A stretch of 33,174 nucleotides of DNA from assembly GCA_947629265.1 (NCBI GenBank), contig CANRCZ010000016.1:1-33174 (forward strand), read 5' to 3'. Positions within the stretch are counted from its first letter, which is position 1; every line of letters begins with the position of its first letter. The notes under the pieces were generated by a model, which was not told the DNA's origin, did no database searches, and worked only from the letters and a program-made list of their open reading frames with translations. Source of the DNA: an uncultured Bacilli bacterium. Its GTDB lineage: Bacteria > Bacillota_I > Bacilli_A > RF39 > UBA660. Shown piece after piece: positions 14,045 through 24,297 of this stretch. A program made the position numbers and the translations under genes.

Positions 14045-14536
14045 ATGAAAAAAAATATTAAAGGTTTTACATTGATCGAAACATTGATTGTATCAACCTT
14101 TGTAACAGGAGTACTAGTATATTTGTTTACGCAGTTTGTAACTTTAAAAAATGGTTACGATCGAACTCTTAGATATAATACCGTAGAATCGATATATAAG
14201 GCTTTAAATCTCGATAGATATCTAACAGGTATCGAAGCTAGAACAGTTATAAGTGAGGTCAATAAAAACAATTTAGCTTATGCTGATATAAGTGATTGTA
14301 GTAAGTTTGATAGCAGCAGCTATTGCGGAGTTCTCATGAGTAGTTTAGATGTTAAAATCGCAATCGTAACTAAAGGTGATTTAGAGGGATTAAAGGCAGC
14401 TTTAAAGAACAACAATCCATATTCTGAGGGATTATATCAGTTTGTTAAACGCGATAATAGAGTAAGCGAAGATGGTTATAAATTGATAGTCGAATATAAC
14501 GATAACACATTCGCTAGTGTAAACTTAAGTATATAA
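14045..14536 (+). CDS. Prepilin-like protein (type IV N-methylation motif)
   Basis: MKKNIKGFTLIETLIVSTFVTGVLVYLF. Confidence 0.85.
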   Translation: MKKNIKGFTLIETLIVSTFVTGVLVYLFTQFVTLKNGYDRTLRYNTVESIYKALNLDRYLTGIEARTVISEVNKNNLAYADISDCSKFDSSSYCGVLMSSLDVKIAIVTKGDLEGLKAALKNNNPYSEGLYQFVKRDNRVSEDGYKLIVEYNDNTFASVNLSI

Positions 14537-14546
14537 AGGTGATATT

Positions 14547-15020
14547 ATGAATAATAAAGGATTTAGTTTAGTTGAAATAATGACAACATTTATGCTCGTT
14601 TCGATTATATTGATCATGTTAATCGAGCTGTTGCTCAGTTTAAAATCAATCTATAAAGAGGGCGATTTAAAGACAACTTTGTTGATCAATCAAGCCAACA
14701 TTGAAAAACAGATATACGACGATGTTTTTAATAATCCGAGTCTAAGTTTAGTAAGCTGTGGTGAAAACTGTATCAATATTACTACTAAAAGTGGTGTTAA
14801 AAGTTTACAAGTAACCGATGGTAATGTAACATACGATAATTACAGTATGAAAATTGCCAGCGGTAGTAGTGTTGGTGAATTAACATTTAATAGTTATGAT
14901 CAAACTGTTGGAACTGACACTATAACCATATTTGAAATCGACTTACCAATTACTAATAAATTGATAGATGGCGATTACGGAATTCATATTGTAGCTCAAA
15001 AAGGTAATTTGTTATATTAA
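14547..15020 (+). CDS. Prepilin-like protein
   Basis: MNNKGFSLVEIMTTFMLVSIILIMLIELLLSLKS. Confidence 0.85.
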   Translation: MNNKGFSLVEIMTTFMLVSIILIMLIELLLSLKSIYKEGDLKTTLLINQANIEKQIYDDVFNNPSLSLVSCGENCINITTKSGVKSLQVTDGNVTYDNYSMKIASGSSVGELTFNSYDQTVGTDTITIFEIDLPITNKLIDGDYGIHIVAQKGNLLY

Positions 15021-15028
15021 TAAAAATT

Positions 15029-15050
15029 AGACCAAAATCAGGTCTTTTTT
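15029..15050 (+). terminator. Intrinsic terminator after the prepilin genes
   Basis: AGACCaaaatcaGGTCTTTTTT. Confidence 0.7.
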
Positions 15051-15121
15051 CGCTAACTTGTCAAATTCACTTTTAATTAGGGCACTGTTTTGATATAATA
15101 TACAATGAAAGAAGGTTAAAA

Positions 15122-16282
15122 ATGTTTAGAAAAAGAGAAAACAAGGAAAAAGTAGATGTATTTAAACTTAACGAGATAATCAATATTTCAAATAGTATCT
15201 TAAAGATAGTCTATATTTTTATTGTAGCGATAAGTGTCTATATCTTTATCAAACTATTTAAAGAATTGAATTTAAAAAGTACAATTCTTACTATACTATC
15301 GATTACCTCACCATTATTTATCGGTTTATTTATAGCTTGGCTATTTGATCCTTTCGTTACTAAATTAGAAAAAAAGGGAATTAGGCGAGGTTTAGGAGCT
15401 TTATTAGCGTATGTAATTTTTATTATCGTTGTAGTGATCGTCTTAGCAACGATCATACCTCTTTTATCTAATCAGATTAATGATTTTGTTACTAACATAC
15501 CAGATATCCTTAATCGAATGTACGGTTGGATCGATGAGATTTTTATCAATTTAAACACTATCGATGGCTTTAATGCTCTAGCGGTTAAAGAAAACATTCT
15601 AACAGAATTAGGTGATTTAGGAGCGAGTCTTACTAATTCATTACCTAGTATAACGATAAGTATCGTTAAAACATTATTCTCAGTTATAGGTAAAATAGCC
15701 GTTGGAATGATTATCGGTTTTTATCTGCTTATGAATTTTGATAGTGCTGAAGATACGATTATAACCTTTTTACCTAAAAATCTTCATAAGGATACGATGA
15801 ATTTGTTAAAATCTATCAATCGTACCTGTCGTGACTTTGTAACAGGAGCATTATTAGATTGTACTTTAGTTTTCGTTATTAGTTCAATTGCCTTTTTAAT
15901 TGTCGGTCTTAAAGCTCCATTACTATTTGGACTATTTTGTGGTATTACTAACGTTATTCCTTATGCTGGACCTTATATCGGTGGAGCGCCAGCGGTTATC
16001 GTCGGTTTTTCAATTAGTCCAACAGTCGGTATATTTACTTTGATAGTAATTATCGTCATTCAAGCTTTAGAGGGTAATTTATTACAACCTTTAATTATCT
16101 CTAAAACGACTAAGTTACATCCGGTCACAATAATGCTAGGCTTATTACTATTCGGTCATTATTTTGGTATACTAGGAATGGTCGTTTCAACACCATTAAT
16201 TGGTGCTATAAAAGCTGTGTTTATCTTTTTCAATGACAAATATCAATTGTTTGATTTGAAAAAGGAGAATCTCAATGGATGA
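15122..16282 (+). CDS. AI-2E/PerM-family membrane protein
   Basis: Multi-TM with ITNVIPYAGPYIGGAPAVIVG and QALEGNLLQPLIISKTTKLHPVTIMLGLLLFGHYFGILGM. Confidence 0.88.
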   Translation: MFRKRENKEKVDVFKLNEIINISNSILKIVYIFIVAISVYIFIKLFKELNLKSTILTILSITSPLFIGLFIAWLFDPFVTKLEKKGIRRGLGALLAYVIFIIVVVIVLATIIPLLSNQINDFVTNIPDILNRMYGWIDEIFINLNTIDGFNALAVKENILTELGDLGASLTNSLPSITISIVKTLFSVIGKIAVGMIIGFYLLMNFDSAEDTIITFLPKNLHKDTMNLLKSINRTCRDFVTGALLDCTLVFVISSIAFLIVGLKAPLLFGLFCGITNVIPYAGPYIGGAPAVIVGFSISPTVGIFTLIVIIVIQALEGNLLQPLIISKTTKLHPVTIMLGLLLFGHYFGILGMVVSTPLIGAIKAVFIFFNDKYQLFDLKKENLNG

Positions 16283-16835
16283 TTTTAAAATTTATATAAT
16301 ATCGGGTAAAGCTAGACATGGTAAAGATACTACTGGTCAGATGATCAAAGATTACTACTTAAAAAAGAATAAAAAAGTTATCATTTTACAATACTCTTTT
16401 TACATTAAAGAATACGCTAAAAGGATAACTGGTTGGAACGGTAGTGATGATAATAAACCTAGAACTTTATTGCAGACGCTTAGTTTAGATATTATTAATA
16501 AAGAAATCGGTTCAGATTTTCTCGTTAAACGTATGATAGATGATATTTTAGTCTATTCCCATTTTTTTGATCGTATCATTATAACTGATGCAAGGACTAA
16601 ATTAGAAATCGATGCTTTAAAGATGAAATTTAAAAACGTTACATCACTTAGAATTAACCGAATTAATTTCGATAATCAATTAACATTAGAACAAAAAAAA
16701 CATTTTACCGAAATAGCATTAGATGATTACGATAAATTTGATTTTTATGTTTTAAATGATGGAACTTTAGATGATTTAAAAATAAAAGTACATAGTATTT
16801 TAGATGAGGTGGAAAATGAAAAAAATGACAAGTAA
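16275..16835 (+). CDS. P-loop (deoxy)nucleotide kinase-like protein
   Basis: YIISGKARHGKDTTGQMI P-loop; RIIITDARTKLEIDALK. Confidence 0.6.
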   Translation: MDDFKIYIISGKARHGKDTTGQMIKDYYLKKNKKVIILQYSFYIKEYAKRITGWNGSDDNKPRTLLQTLSLDIINKEIGSDFLVKRMIDDILVYSHFFDRIIITDARTKLEIDALKMKFKNVTSLRINRINFDNQLTLEQKKHFTEIALDDYDKFDFYVLNDGTLDDLKIKVHSILDEVENEKNDK

Positions 16836-19503
16836 TGAAATACGTAATTTATGGTTTGAATTTTGGAAAAATAAAGGACATGAGGTAATTAAAAGTGCCC
16901 CTTTAATACCAGATAACGATCCAACTTTACTTTGGATAAATGCCGGAGTTACGCCTTTAAAAAAATATTTTGATGGTAGTGTAACTCCACCTAATAATCG
17001 ACTTACGAGTATTCAAAAATGTATAAGAACAAACGATATTGAAAACGTTGGTAAAACCGCTCGTCATCAGACATTTTTTGAGATGCTTGGTAACTTTTCA
17101 ATCGGTGATTACTTTAAAAAAGAAGCTATCACATGGGCTTATGAATTTTTAATCGAATACTTAAAAATGGATAAAGATAAACTTTATATAACTGTATATA
17201 CTGATGATACCGAAGCTTATAACTTATGGCTTGATATGGGAGTAGATGAAAGTCATATTATCAAGCTAGAAACGAACTTTTGGGAGATCGGACCAGGTCC
17301 AAGTGGTCCAGATAGTGAAATATTTTACGATCGAGGCCCTAGCTTTGATGAAAGAGGTATTGAACTATTAGAGCAAGATATTGAAAACGACCGCTATGTT
17401 GAAATATGGAACAACGTTTTTAGTCAATATAACGCTAAAGAAGACCTAGATAGAAAAGATTATCCAGAGCTTCCTCATAAGAATATCGATACTGGTATGG
17501 GACTTGAACGTATCTGTTGTATCATGCAAGATGTAGAAACTAACTTTGATACCGATCTATTTATGCCGATTATAAAAAAAATCGAACAGTTATCAAATAC
17601 AACTTATCATGGTGAAATGGCTTACAAAGTTATAGCCGATCACGTTCGAGCTTTAACTTTCGCTTTATCCGATGGTGCTAGTTTCGGTAATACAGGTCGT
17701 GATTACGTTTTAAGAAGATTATTAAGAAGGGCTTTAAGATACGCTAGAAAACTTAATATCGAGGGACCATTCATGAGCATTTTAGTCGATGAGGTCGTAA
17801 ATACAATGAAGGGAGCTTATCCTGAATTAGTCGATAATATCAATACTGTTAAATATAAAATTAATCAAGAAGAAGAATTATTTAGTAGAACTTTAAAAAC
17901 TGGTGAAAAACGTTTAGAAGAGATCGTTAATAATTCTAAAGATAAAAAAATAAGTGGGGAAGATGCCTTTAGATTATACGATACATATGGTTTCCCATTT
18001 GAATTAACTTTAGAGTACGCTAATGAATTAGGTTTTTCCGTTTCTAAAGATGATTTTGATAAATTTATGCAAGAACAACAAAATACCGCCAAAGCTTCTC
18101 GTAAGAAAGTAAGCAGTATGAAAAATCAAAATGAACACTTATTAAATTTTAAAGAAGAAAGTACCTTTAACTACGATTTAGATGAAATTAATGCTAAAGT
18201 TATCGGTATCTTTGATGGTGATAAATTTGTTGAATCTCTAGATAAAGAGGGTTACCTTGTTTTAGATGAAACCGTTTTCTATACTGAATCTGGTGGACAA
18301 GTATCCGATAAAGGTTATATCGATGATTGTGAAATAACCGATAGTTTTAAAGGACCAAATGGTCAAACTTTCCACTATATTAAAACGGATAAACCAATAA
18401 AATTAAATGATACAGTAACAGTTAAAATCGATAGTGAAAAACGTGCTAATACGAGAAAAAATCATAGTTCCGTTCACTTAGTTCAAAAAGCTTTACAACA
18501 GATTTTATCAGGTGATATCTATCAGATGGGTTCATATGTCGATGATAAACGTTTTAGATTTGATTTTAGATACGAATATAAAATATCTAGAAAAGAAATC
18601 ATCGAGGTAGAAGCTTTAGTAAATGAAAAAATAAATACTAAAGTTGATACTAAAACCGACATTATGGATATCGATGACGCTTTAAAAACCGGAGCTATGG
18701 CATTATTTAGTGATAAATACGGTAAAAAGGTTAGAGTTGTTACCATCGCTGATAGTAAAGAACTATGTGGTGGAACGCACGTTAAAAATGTCTACGATAT
18801 TAAAAGATTTGCAATTAAGTCATTAGAATCTAAAGGAAGCAACGTCTACCGAGTTGAGGGCGCTACCGATACTAATATCGAAGAGGTCTTATTTGAAGCT
18901 ATTAAACCGTACAATGACGATATGATGAAACTTTTAAATAAAGCTAAAAACTTGATTAACGATGCTAAAGCTCACGATATTAAATTAGATGTCGACGTTA
19001 ATTTATTCAATATCAATAACGATGAACCTCATACTTATCAAGACGTTTTATTCAATCTAGATGAGGTTGAAAAAACCAAAGGTATCGTCGCTACTTTAGA
19101 TAAAAAATATCAAGAATTAAGAAGCGAACAAGCTATGAATGATCTAGATGAATTTGAAGATCAAATAAGAAAGATAAACGATATTAATACTTTAATTGTC
19201 AAACTAGAAAATTACGATAATAAAGCCTTAAAGAAAGTCGTTGACACCTTAGAAAATAAACACAAACCTATCTTAATTTTCATGGCTAATATCACTAATG
19301 ACAACGTTAATTATCTAGCGAAAGCATCAGATACCTTAAGTTTTAACGTTGGTGAATTAGTTAAAATTGCAAGTAATAAATCAGGAGGTAACGGCGGTGG
19401 TTCTAAAACCTTTGCTCAAGGTGGGGGAACTATGACAAATGATGTTGATAAAGTATTACAAGCAATAGAGTTGGTGGTTTTGAAAAATGGCGAAAAAGAT
19501 TGA
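16816..19503 (+). CDS. alaS: Alanyl-tRNA synthetase
   Basis: NEIRNLWFEFWKNKGHEVIKSAPLIPDNDPTLLWINAGVTPLK; ELCGGTHVKN; C-terminal GGGSKTFAQGGG; ATG 16816 or 16825. Confidence 0.95.
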   Translation: MKKMTSNEIRNLWFEFWKNKGHEVIKSAPLIPDNDPTLLWINAGVTPLKKYFDGSVTPPNNRLTSIQKCIRTNDIENVGKTARHQTFFEMLGNFSIGDYFKKEAITWAYEFLIEYLKMDKDKLYITVYTDDTEAYNLWLDMGVDESHIIKLETNFWEIGPGPSGPDSEIFYDRGPSFDERGIELLEQDIENDRYVEIWNNVFSQYNAKEDLDRKDYPELPHKNIDTGMGLERICCIMQDVETNFDTDLFMPIIKKIEQLSNTTYHGEMAYKVIADHVRALTFALSDGASFGNTGRDYVLRRLLRRALRYARKLNIEGPFMSILVDEVVNTMKGAYPELVDNINTVKYKINQEEELFSRTLKTGEKRLEEIVNNSKDKKISGEDAFRLYDTYGFPFELTLEYANELGFSVSKDDFDKFMQEQQNTAKASRKKVSSMKNQNEHLLNFKEESTFNYDLDEINAKVIGIFDGDKFVESLDKEGYLVLDETVFYTESGGQVSDKGYIDDCEITDSFKGPNGQTFHYIKTDKPIKLNDTVTVKIDSEKRANTRKNHSSVHLVQKALQQILSGDIYQMGSYVDDKRFRFDFRYEYKISRKEIIEVEALVNEKINTKVDTKTDIMDIDDALKTGAMALFSDKYGKKVRVVTIADSKELCGGTHVKNVYDIKRFAIKSLESKGSNVYRVEGATDTNIEEVLFEAIKPYNDDMMKLLNKAKNLINDAKAHDIKLDVDVNLFNINNDEPHTYQDVLFNLDEVEKTKGIVATLDKKYQELRSEQAMNDLDEFEDQIRKINDINTLIVKLENYDNKALKKVVDTLENKHKPILIFMANITNDNVNYLAKASDTLSFNVGELVKIASNKSGGNGGGSKTFAQGGGTMTNDVDKVLQAIELVVLKNGEKD

Positions 19504-20620
19504 TAAAATAATAGGTAGAATGTATAAAAATGAAGAGATCCTATCAAAGTATGCCTCTAAAAGTAGAGAAAGCGTAAGATTAATTCAAGAAGAAAACGAT
19601 ATAAGACCTAATTATTTTAGAGATATCGATCGCATTATTCATTCACTATCCTATACGAGATACATGGATAAAACCCAAGTATTTAGTAAACAAAAAGATG
19701 ACTATCTATCTAAAAGGATGGTTCATGTCCAATTAGTTTCTAAAATAGCTCGTACGATCGGTAGAGGCTTAAATTTAAACGAAGATCTAATCGAAGCTAT
19801 CGCTTTAGGTCACGATATTGGACATGTTCCTTATGGTCATGTCGGTGAAGCTATTTTAAATAAGATAAGCTTAGAATATAACGAGGGTATGTTTAATCAC
19901 AACGTTCAAAGTGTTAGAACCTTGATGAATATCGAACATGGTGGTCAAGGCATCAATCTATCACTACAGACTTTAGATGGTATATTATGTCATAATGGGG
20001 AATTTATCAGTGATAAATATGCTCCTAAATCTAAAAATATCGCTACTTTTTTAAAAGAATATGAAAAGTGTTACTATGATAAAGCTACCTTAAAACATTT
20101 AACACCGATGACCTTAGAAGGTTGTGTCGTTAGAATAAGTGATATAATCGGTTATATCGGTCGCGATATCGAAGATGCTATTAAATTAGGTATTATTAAA
20201 AAAGAAGAAATACCTAAAAATATAACCGATGTTTTAGGTGATACTAATAAATCGATTATCAATACCGTTATTTTAGATATACTTAGTAACAGTATCGATA
20301 AGCCTTATATTAAAATGTCAAAAGATATTTATAATGCTATTATAAATTTAAAAAAATTTAACTATGAATTTATATATGCAAAAGCTAATACCAAAGAAGA
20401 TATCAAAAATTATGAAACGATGTTTAGAACATTATTTAATAAATACGTTTTTGATATAGAAAACAACAATAAAAATGCTCGGATATTTAAAGTTTACTTA
20501 AATAATATGAGTGATGAATACATAAATAATACCAGTACATATCGCAAGGCGATCGACTATATATCTGGTATGACCGATTTATATTTTAATAGAGAATATA
20601 ACTACATAAAAAATAAATAA
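19487..20620 (+). CDS. dGTPase-like HD-domain phosphohydrolase
   Basis: RDIDRIIHSLSYTRYMDKTQVF, HVQLVSKIARTIGRGL, ALGHDIGHVPYGHVGE. Confidence 0.85.
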   Translation: MAKKIDKIIGRMYKNEEILSKYASKSRESVRLIQEENDIRPNYFRDIDRIIHSLSYTRYMDKTQVFSKQKDDYLSKRMVHVQLVSKIARTIGRGLNLNEDLIEAIALGHDIGHVPYGHVGEAILNKISLEYNEGMFNHNVQSVRTLMNIEHGGQGINLSLQTLDGILCHNGEFISDKYAPKSKNIATFLKEYEKCYYDKATLKHLTPMTLEGCVVRISDIIGYIGRDIEDAIKLGIIKKEEIPKNITDVLGDTNKSIINTVILDILSNSIDKPYIKMSKDIYNAIINLKKFNYEFIYAKANTKEDIKNYETMFRTLFNKYVFDIENNNKNARIFKVYLNNMSDEYINNTSTYRKAIDYISGMTDLYFNREYNYIKNK

Positions 20621-20642
20621 TCGATCTAGGTTTGGAGGAATT

Positions 20643-21443
20643 ATGAAAAAACGTTTAATTAGTGCAGTTATTATGCTTTTAATAGCTGTTCCATTTGTTA
20701 TAATTGGTGGTTTTTGGTTTGATTTATTAATATATTTAGTTTCTATTTTAGCGATTAGAGAATTTATGAATTTAAAATCAAGTACTAAAGAGTTACCATT
20801 GTTTATAACTTTTATATCATATGTTTGTTTAACATTAATAGAATTAAGTAGTATAACAAGTGATAATATGGTATTTGAAATCGATTATCGCGTTATAGCT
20901 GGTACCTTTTTACTTTTATTGATACCAACCGTTATATATCATGATAAAAAGATATATAGTGTCAAAGATGCTTTTTATCTAGTAGGTGGCTTATTCTTTT
21001 TAGGAAGCAGTTTTGCCCTTATTATGAAACTTAGAAGCATAAGTTTAAATCTAATCGTTTATTTACTTTTAATCGCAGTCATAACTGATTGTTATGCTTA
21101 TATTATCGGTAGTTTAATTGGTAAACATAAGATGCTTGAAAGCGTTTCTCCTAAAAAAACTTGGGAGGGTATGTTAGCTGGTACAGCATTTGGTGTTTTT
21201 ATTCCAACTGTTTACTATTTAACGATTATTAATAGCCAAATATCGTTACCAGTAATTATCTTAGTTACTTTGTTCTTATCTATTATTGGTCAATTTGGGG
21301 ATTTATTCTTTAGTACCGTTAAAAGATATTTCCTTAAAAAAGATTTTTCTAATTTAATACCTGGACATGGTGGTATTTTAGATCGCTTTGATAGTATTAT
21401 TTTTATAGCTTTAGCGTATGTATTTTTTATAAGTATAATATAA
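20643..21443 (+). CDS. cdsA: Phosphatidate cytidylyltransferase
   Basis: SPKKTWEGMLAGTAFG, GQFGDLFFSTVKRYFLKKDFSNLIPGHGGILDRFDS. Confidence 0.93.
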   Translation: MKKRLISAVIMLLIAVPFVIIGGFWFDLLIYLVSILAIREFMNLKSSTKELPLFITFISYVCLTLIELSSITSDNMVFEIDYRVIAGTFLLLLIPTVIYHDKKIYSVKDAFYLVGGLFFLGSSFALIMKLRSISLNLIVYLLLIAVITDCYAYIIGSLIGKHKMLESVSPKKTWEGMLAGTAFGVFIPTVYYLTIINSQISLPVIILVTLFLSIIGQFGDLFFSTVKRYFLKKDFSNLIPGHGGILDRFDSIIFIALAYVFFISII

Positions 21444-21455
21444 AGGAGGGATTAT

Positions 21456-22496
21456 GTGCTTACAGTTATAAGTTTTATTTTCGTCCTTGGTGTAACTGTT
21501 TTTATTCATGAATTAGGTCACTTTCTTTTCGCTAAAAAAGCTGGCGTATATGTCTATGAATTTTCGATTGGTATGGGACCTATCATCTATAAAAGAAAAT
21601 CTAAAAAAGATGAAACTAATTATTGTATAAGATTACTACCGATCGGTGGTTTTGTATCGATGGCTGGCGAAGACATGGAAACTGATAAAGATATCCCTAG
21701 TGATAAACAGATGTTTAATAAACCATGGGGTAGTCGAGCTTTAATTATCGTAGCTGGTGTTTTATTTAATTTCTTATTAGCGATCGTTTTGCTATTTATT
21801 GTCGGTCTATCACAGGGAGTACCTAATAATAAACCGATTATCGCATCTATCGATAACAACTATCCAATTGTTAATACGAATATCCAAGCTGGTGATGAAA
21901 TTATCAGTATCAATGGTAGCAAAATCTCTTCTATTGATATGCTTACTTTAAAACTCCAAACACTAGGTAAAGATGGTGGTAAATTTAGCGTTTTACATAG
22001 TGATGGAACGACTGAAAATATAAATGTTACACCCGCTAAAGTCGAGGTTGATGGTGTTATAACTTACCGCTACGGCTTTGGATTAGATACTAAGTTAAGT
22101 CATGGTATTATACCATCTATTAAATATGCTTTTACTAAAACATATAGTTTATTAGGACAGATGGTATACATTGTTAAATACTTATTTACAGGTAAGATCA
22201 GCGTTAAAAGTTTAGCAGGACCAGTCGGTATTTTTAATGTCGTTGGTGAAACAGCGAAAACCGGTTTCATTAATTTGATCTATTTGATCGCTTATTTATG
22301 TATCAACGTCGGTTTTATCAATATCATACCTTTACCAGCTTTTGATGGTGGACGTCTATTATTTTTAATCATCGAAAAGATTAAAGGTAGTAGGGTAAAT
22401 CCTACGGTTGAAAATGCTGTTCATAGTGTCGGTTTTATCTTGCTAATGATATTGATGATTTTCATTACTTACAATGATATCTTAAGATTATTTTAA
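21456..22496 (+). CDS. rseP: RIP zinc metalloprotease RseP (site-2 protease)
   Basis: VFIHELGHFLFAKKAGVYVYEFSIGMGP, PDZ region, NIIPLPAFDGGRLLF; GTG start. Confidence 0.93.
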   Translation: MLTVISFIFVLGVTVFIHELGHFLFAKKAGVYVYEFSIGMGPIIYKRKSKKDETNYCIRLLPIGGFVSMAGEDMETDKDIPSDKQMFNKPWGSRALIIVAGVLFNFLLAIVLLFIVGLSQGVPNNKPIIASIDNNYPIVNTNIQAGDEIISINGSKISSIDMLTLKLQTLGKDGGKFSVLHSDGTTENINVTPAKVEVDGVITYRYGFGLDTKLSHGIIPSIKYAFTKTYSLLGQMVYIVKYLFTGKISVKSLAGPVGIFNVVGETAKTGFINLIYLIAYLCINVGFINIIPLPAFDGGRLLFLIIEKIKGSRVNPTVENAVHSVGFILLMILMIFITYNDILRLF

Positions 22497-22497
22497 T

Positions 22498-22521
22498 GGT
22501 TAATTAGTTTAACCTTTTTTA
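22498..22521 (+). terminator. Intrinsic terminator after rseP
   Basis: GGTTAAttagTTTAACCTTTTTT. Confidence 0.7.
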
Positions 22522-22586
22522 AATTACCTTGACAAAACATATAAAAAAGTATACTATTATATTAGTAAAGATATAGGAGCGTGTTT

Positions 22587-22793
22587 ATGAAATATGTGAA
22601 TAATAAAGGACAAGCATTAGTAGAATATTTATTGATAATTGCCGTCGTAAGTGTCGTTATTGTAACTGTCGTAAAATTGTTAGGTGGTTACGTTATGGAT
22701 TCCGCTACTAAAACTGGATGTAATTTATCTGGTGGAACATATGTCGATGGGGCATCACCTGGTAAAGGTACTTGCGTTCACGACTCTATATAA
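22587..22793 (+). CDS. Flp-like class IVb pilin
   Basis: MKYVNNKGQALVEYLLIIAVVSVVIVTVVKLLGGYV; RBS TAGGAGC. Confidence 0.75.
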   Translation: MKYVNNKGQALVEYLLIIAVVSVVIVTVVKLLGGYVMDSATKTGCNLSGGTYVDGASPGKGTCVHDSI

Positions 22794-22814
22794 TATTTTA
22801 TAAATAAAAACAAA

Positions 22815-22842
22815 ATAGTGATTGATTAAATCACTATTTTAG
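22815..22842. terminator. Hairpin terminator
   Basis: AATAGTGATtgattaaATCACTATTTT. Confidence 0.65.
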
Positions 22843-22867
22843 TATATAATCTATAATAGGTGAGAGT

Positions 22868-24280
22868 GTGAAAAAGACAAAGATTATAGCTACGATAGGT
22901 CCAGCTAGTCAAGATATTTCAGTCCTTGATGCTTTAATGCAAAATGGTATGGACATTGCAAGAATAAATATGAAATATGCCGATTTTGCTTTTTGTAGTG
23001 ATATTATCGAAAAAATCAGAAAATTAAATAAGCAGAATAGTAAAAATGTGGCTATAATGCTAGACGTTGAGGGACCCGATGTTTTAATTGGAAGACTAAA
23101 TAAAAAACAAGTCGAATTAACAACCGGTGATAAGATTAGAATATACGATAAACATGTCACTGGTGATGAAACGAAATTTTCAACATCTTATCATAATTTA
23201 GTCGAACAAGTTAAAGAAAATACGATTTTAAAAACATCCGATGGGTTAGTTGTTTTAAAAGTTATCGATAAAGATATTGATTCCCTTATATGTGAGGTTA
23301 TAAATGGTGGTATCATCGAAGAAAACAACAGTTTAAATATTTTAAATACACGTTTAGATATACCATTTTTAAGTGAAAGAGATAAAGAGACAATAAAATA
23401 TGCTCATGATAATAAAGTTGAATTTCTAGCTTTATCTTTAATATCTAGTGCCGAAGAGGTATTACAAGTTAACGATATGTTGATCGAATTAAATAACGAT
23501 ACGACGAATATTATCGCGAAGATAGAAAACGAGAGAGCTTTAGATGAAATCGATGAAATAATCAAAATAAGCGATGGTGTCATGATTGCTCGTGGTGATC
23601 TAGGTGTTGAGCTTCCTATTGAAAGAATCCCTGGTATTCAAAAGATGATCATCAATAAATGTCACCATGCTAGCAAGGTAAGTATCGTCGCAACTGATAT
23701 GATGTCATCGATGGAAGAGTCTATTTTACCTACTAGAGCTGAGGTAAGCGACGTCGCTAATGCTATATTAGATGGTGTCGATGGTGTCGTTTTATGTGGG
23801 GAAACGACGATTGGTAAGTATCCTGTTCAGACGATCCAAATAATGTCTAAGATCGCCGAATCTTCCGAAGAAGATATCAATTATTATCAATTGTTAGATC
23901 AAGCTATGCGGAGTGAAAAACAAGATATTTCATCATCTATCGCGTACAGTGTCGTTGAAATATCATCGAGGTTAAATTGTAAAGCGATTATAACACCGAC
24001 GATAACAGGTTATACCGCTAAAAAGATAAGTCATTTTAGACCAAAATGTCCTATTATAGCGATATCACCAAACGAGGGAACAGTTATGAATTTATCACTA
24101 TATTATGGTGTCTATGCTAAATATAATGAAAAGATAAACTCTTTTGATAAGATGATGAGCATATCTAAAAAGATCGCGAAAGACTACGATTTACAACCGG
24201 GAGATCTAGTTATTATAACTGGTGGTTATCCTTTTGAAGAGGTTAAACATACTAATTTTATGAAAATTGAAAGAATATAG
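22868..24280 (+). CDS. pyk: Pyruvate kinase
   Basis: KKTKIIATIGPASQD, MLDVEGPDVLIG, IAKIENERALDEID, GVMIARGDLGVELP, VATDMMSSMEESILPTRAEVSDVANAILDGVDGVVLCGETTIGKYP. Confidence 0.95.
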   Translation: MKKTKIIATIGPASQDISVLDALMQNGMDIARINMKYADFAFCSDIIEKIRKLNKQNSKNVAIMLDVEGPDVLIGRLNKKQVELTTGDKIRIYDKHVTGDETKFSTSYHNLVEQVKENTILKTSDGLVVLKVIDKDIDSLICEVINGGIIEENNSLNILNTRLDIPFLSERDKETIKYAHDNKVEFLALSLISSAEEVLQVNDMLIELNNDTTNIIAKIENERALDEIDEIIKISDGVMIARGDLGVELPIERIPGIQKMIINKCHHASKVSIVATDMMSSMEESILPTRAEVSDVANAILDGVDGVVLCGETTIGKYPVQTIQIMSKIAESSEEDINYYQLLDQAMRSEKQDISSSIAYSVVEISSRLNCKAIITPTITGYTAKKISHFRPKCPIIAISPNEGTVMNLSLYYGVYAKYNEKINSFDKMMSISKKIAKDYDLQPGDLVIITGGYPFEEVKHTNFMKIERI

Positions 24281-24297
24281 AAAATGAGGTTGATAGT

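Noticed and set aside
16275-16835. Kinase-like gene as a phage remnant
   Set aside because: It overlaps its chromosomal neighbours at both ends and codon style matches the chromosome; no other phage signal nearby
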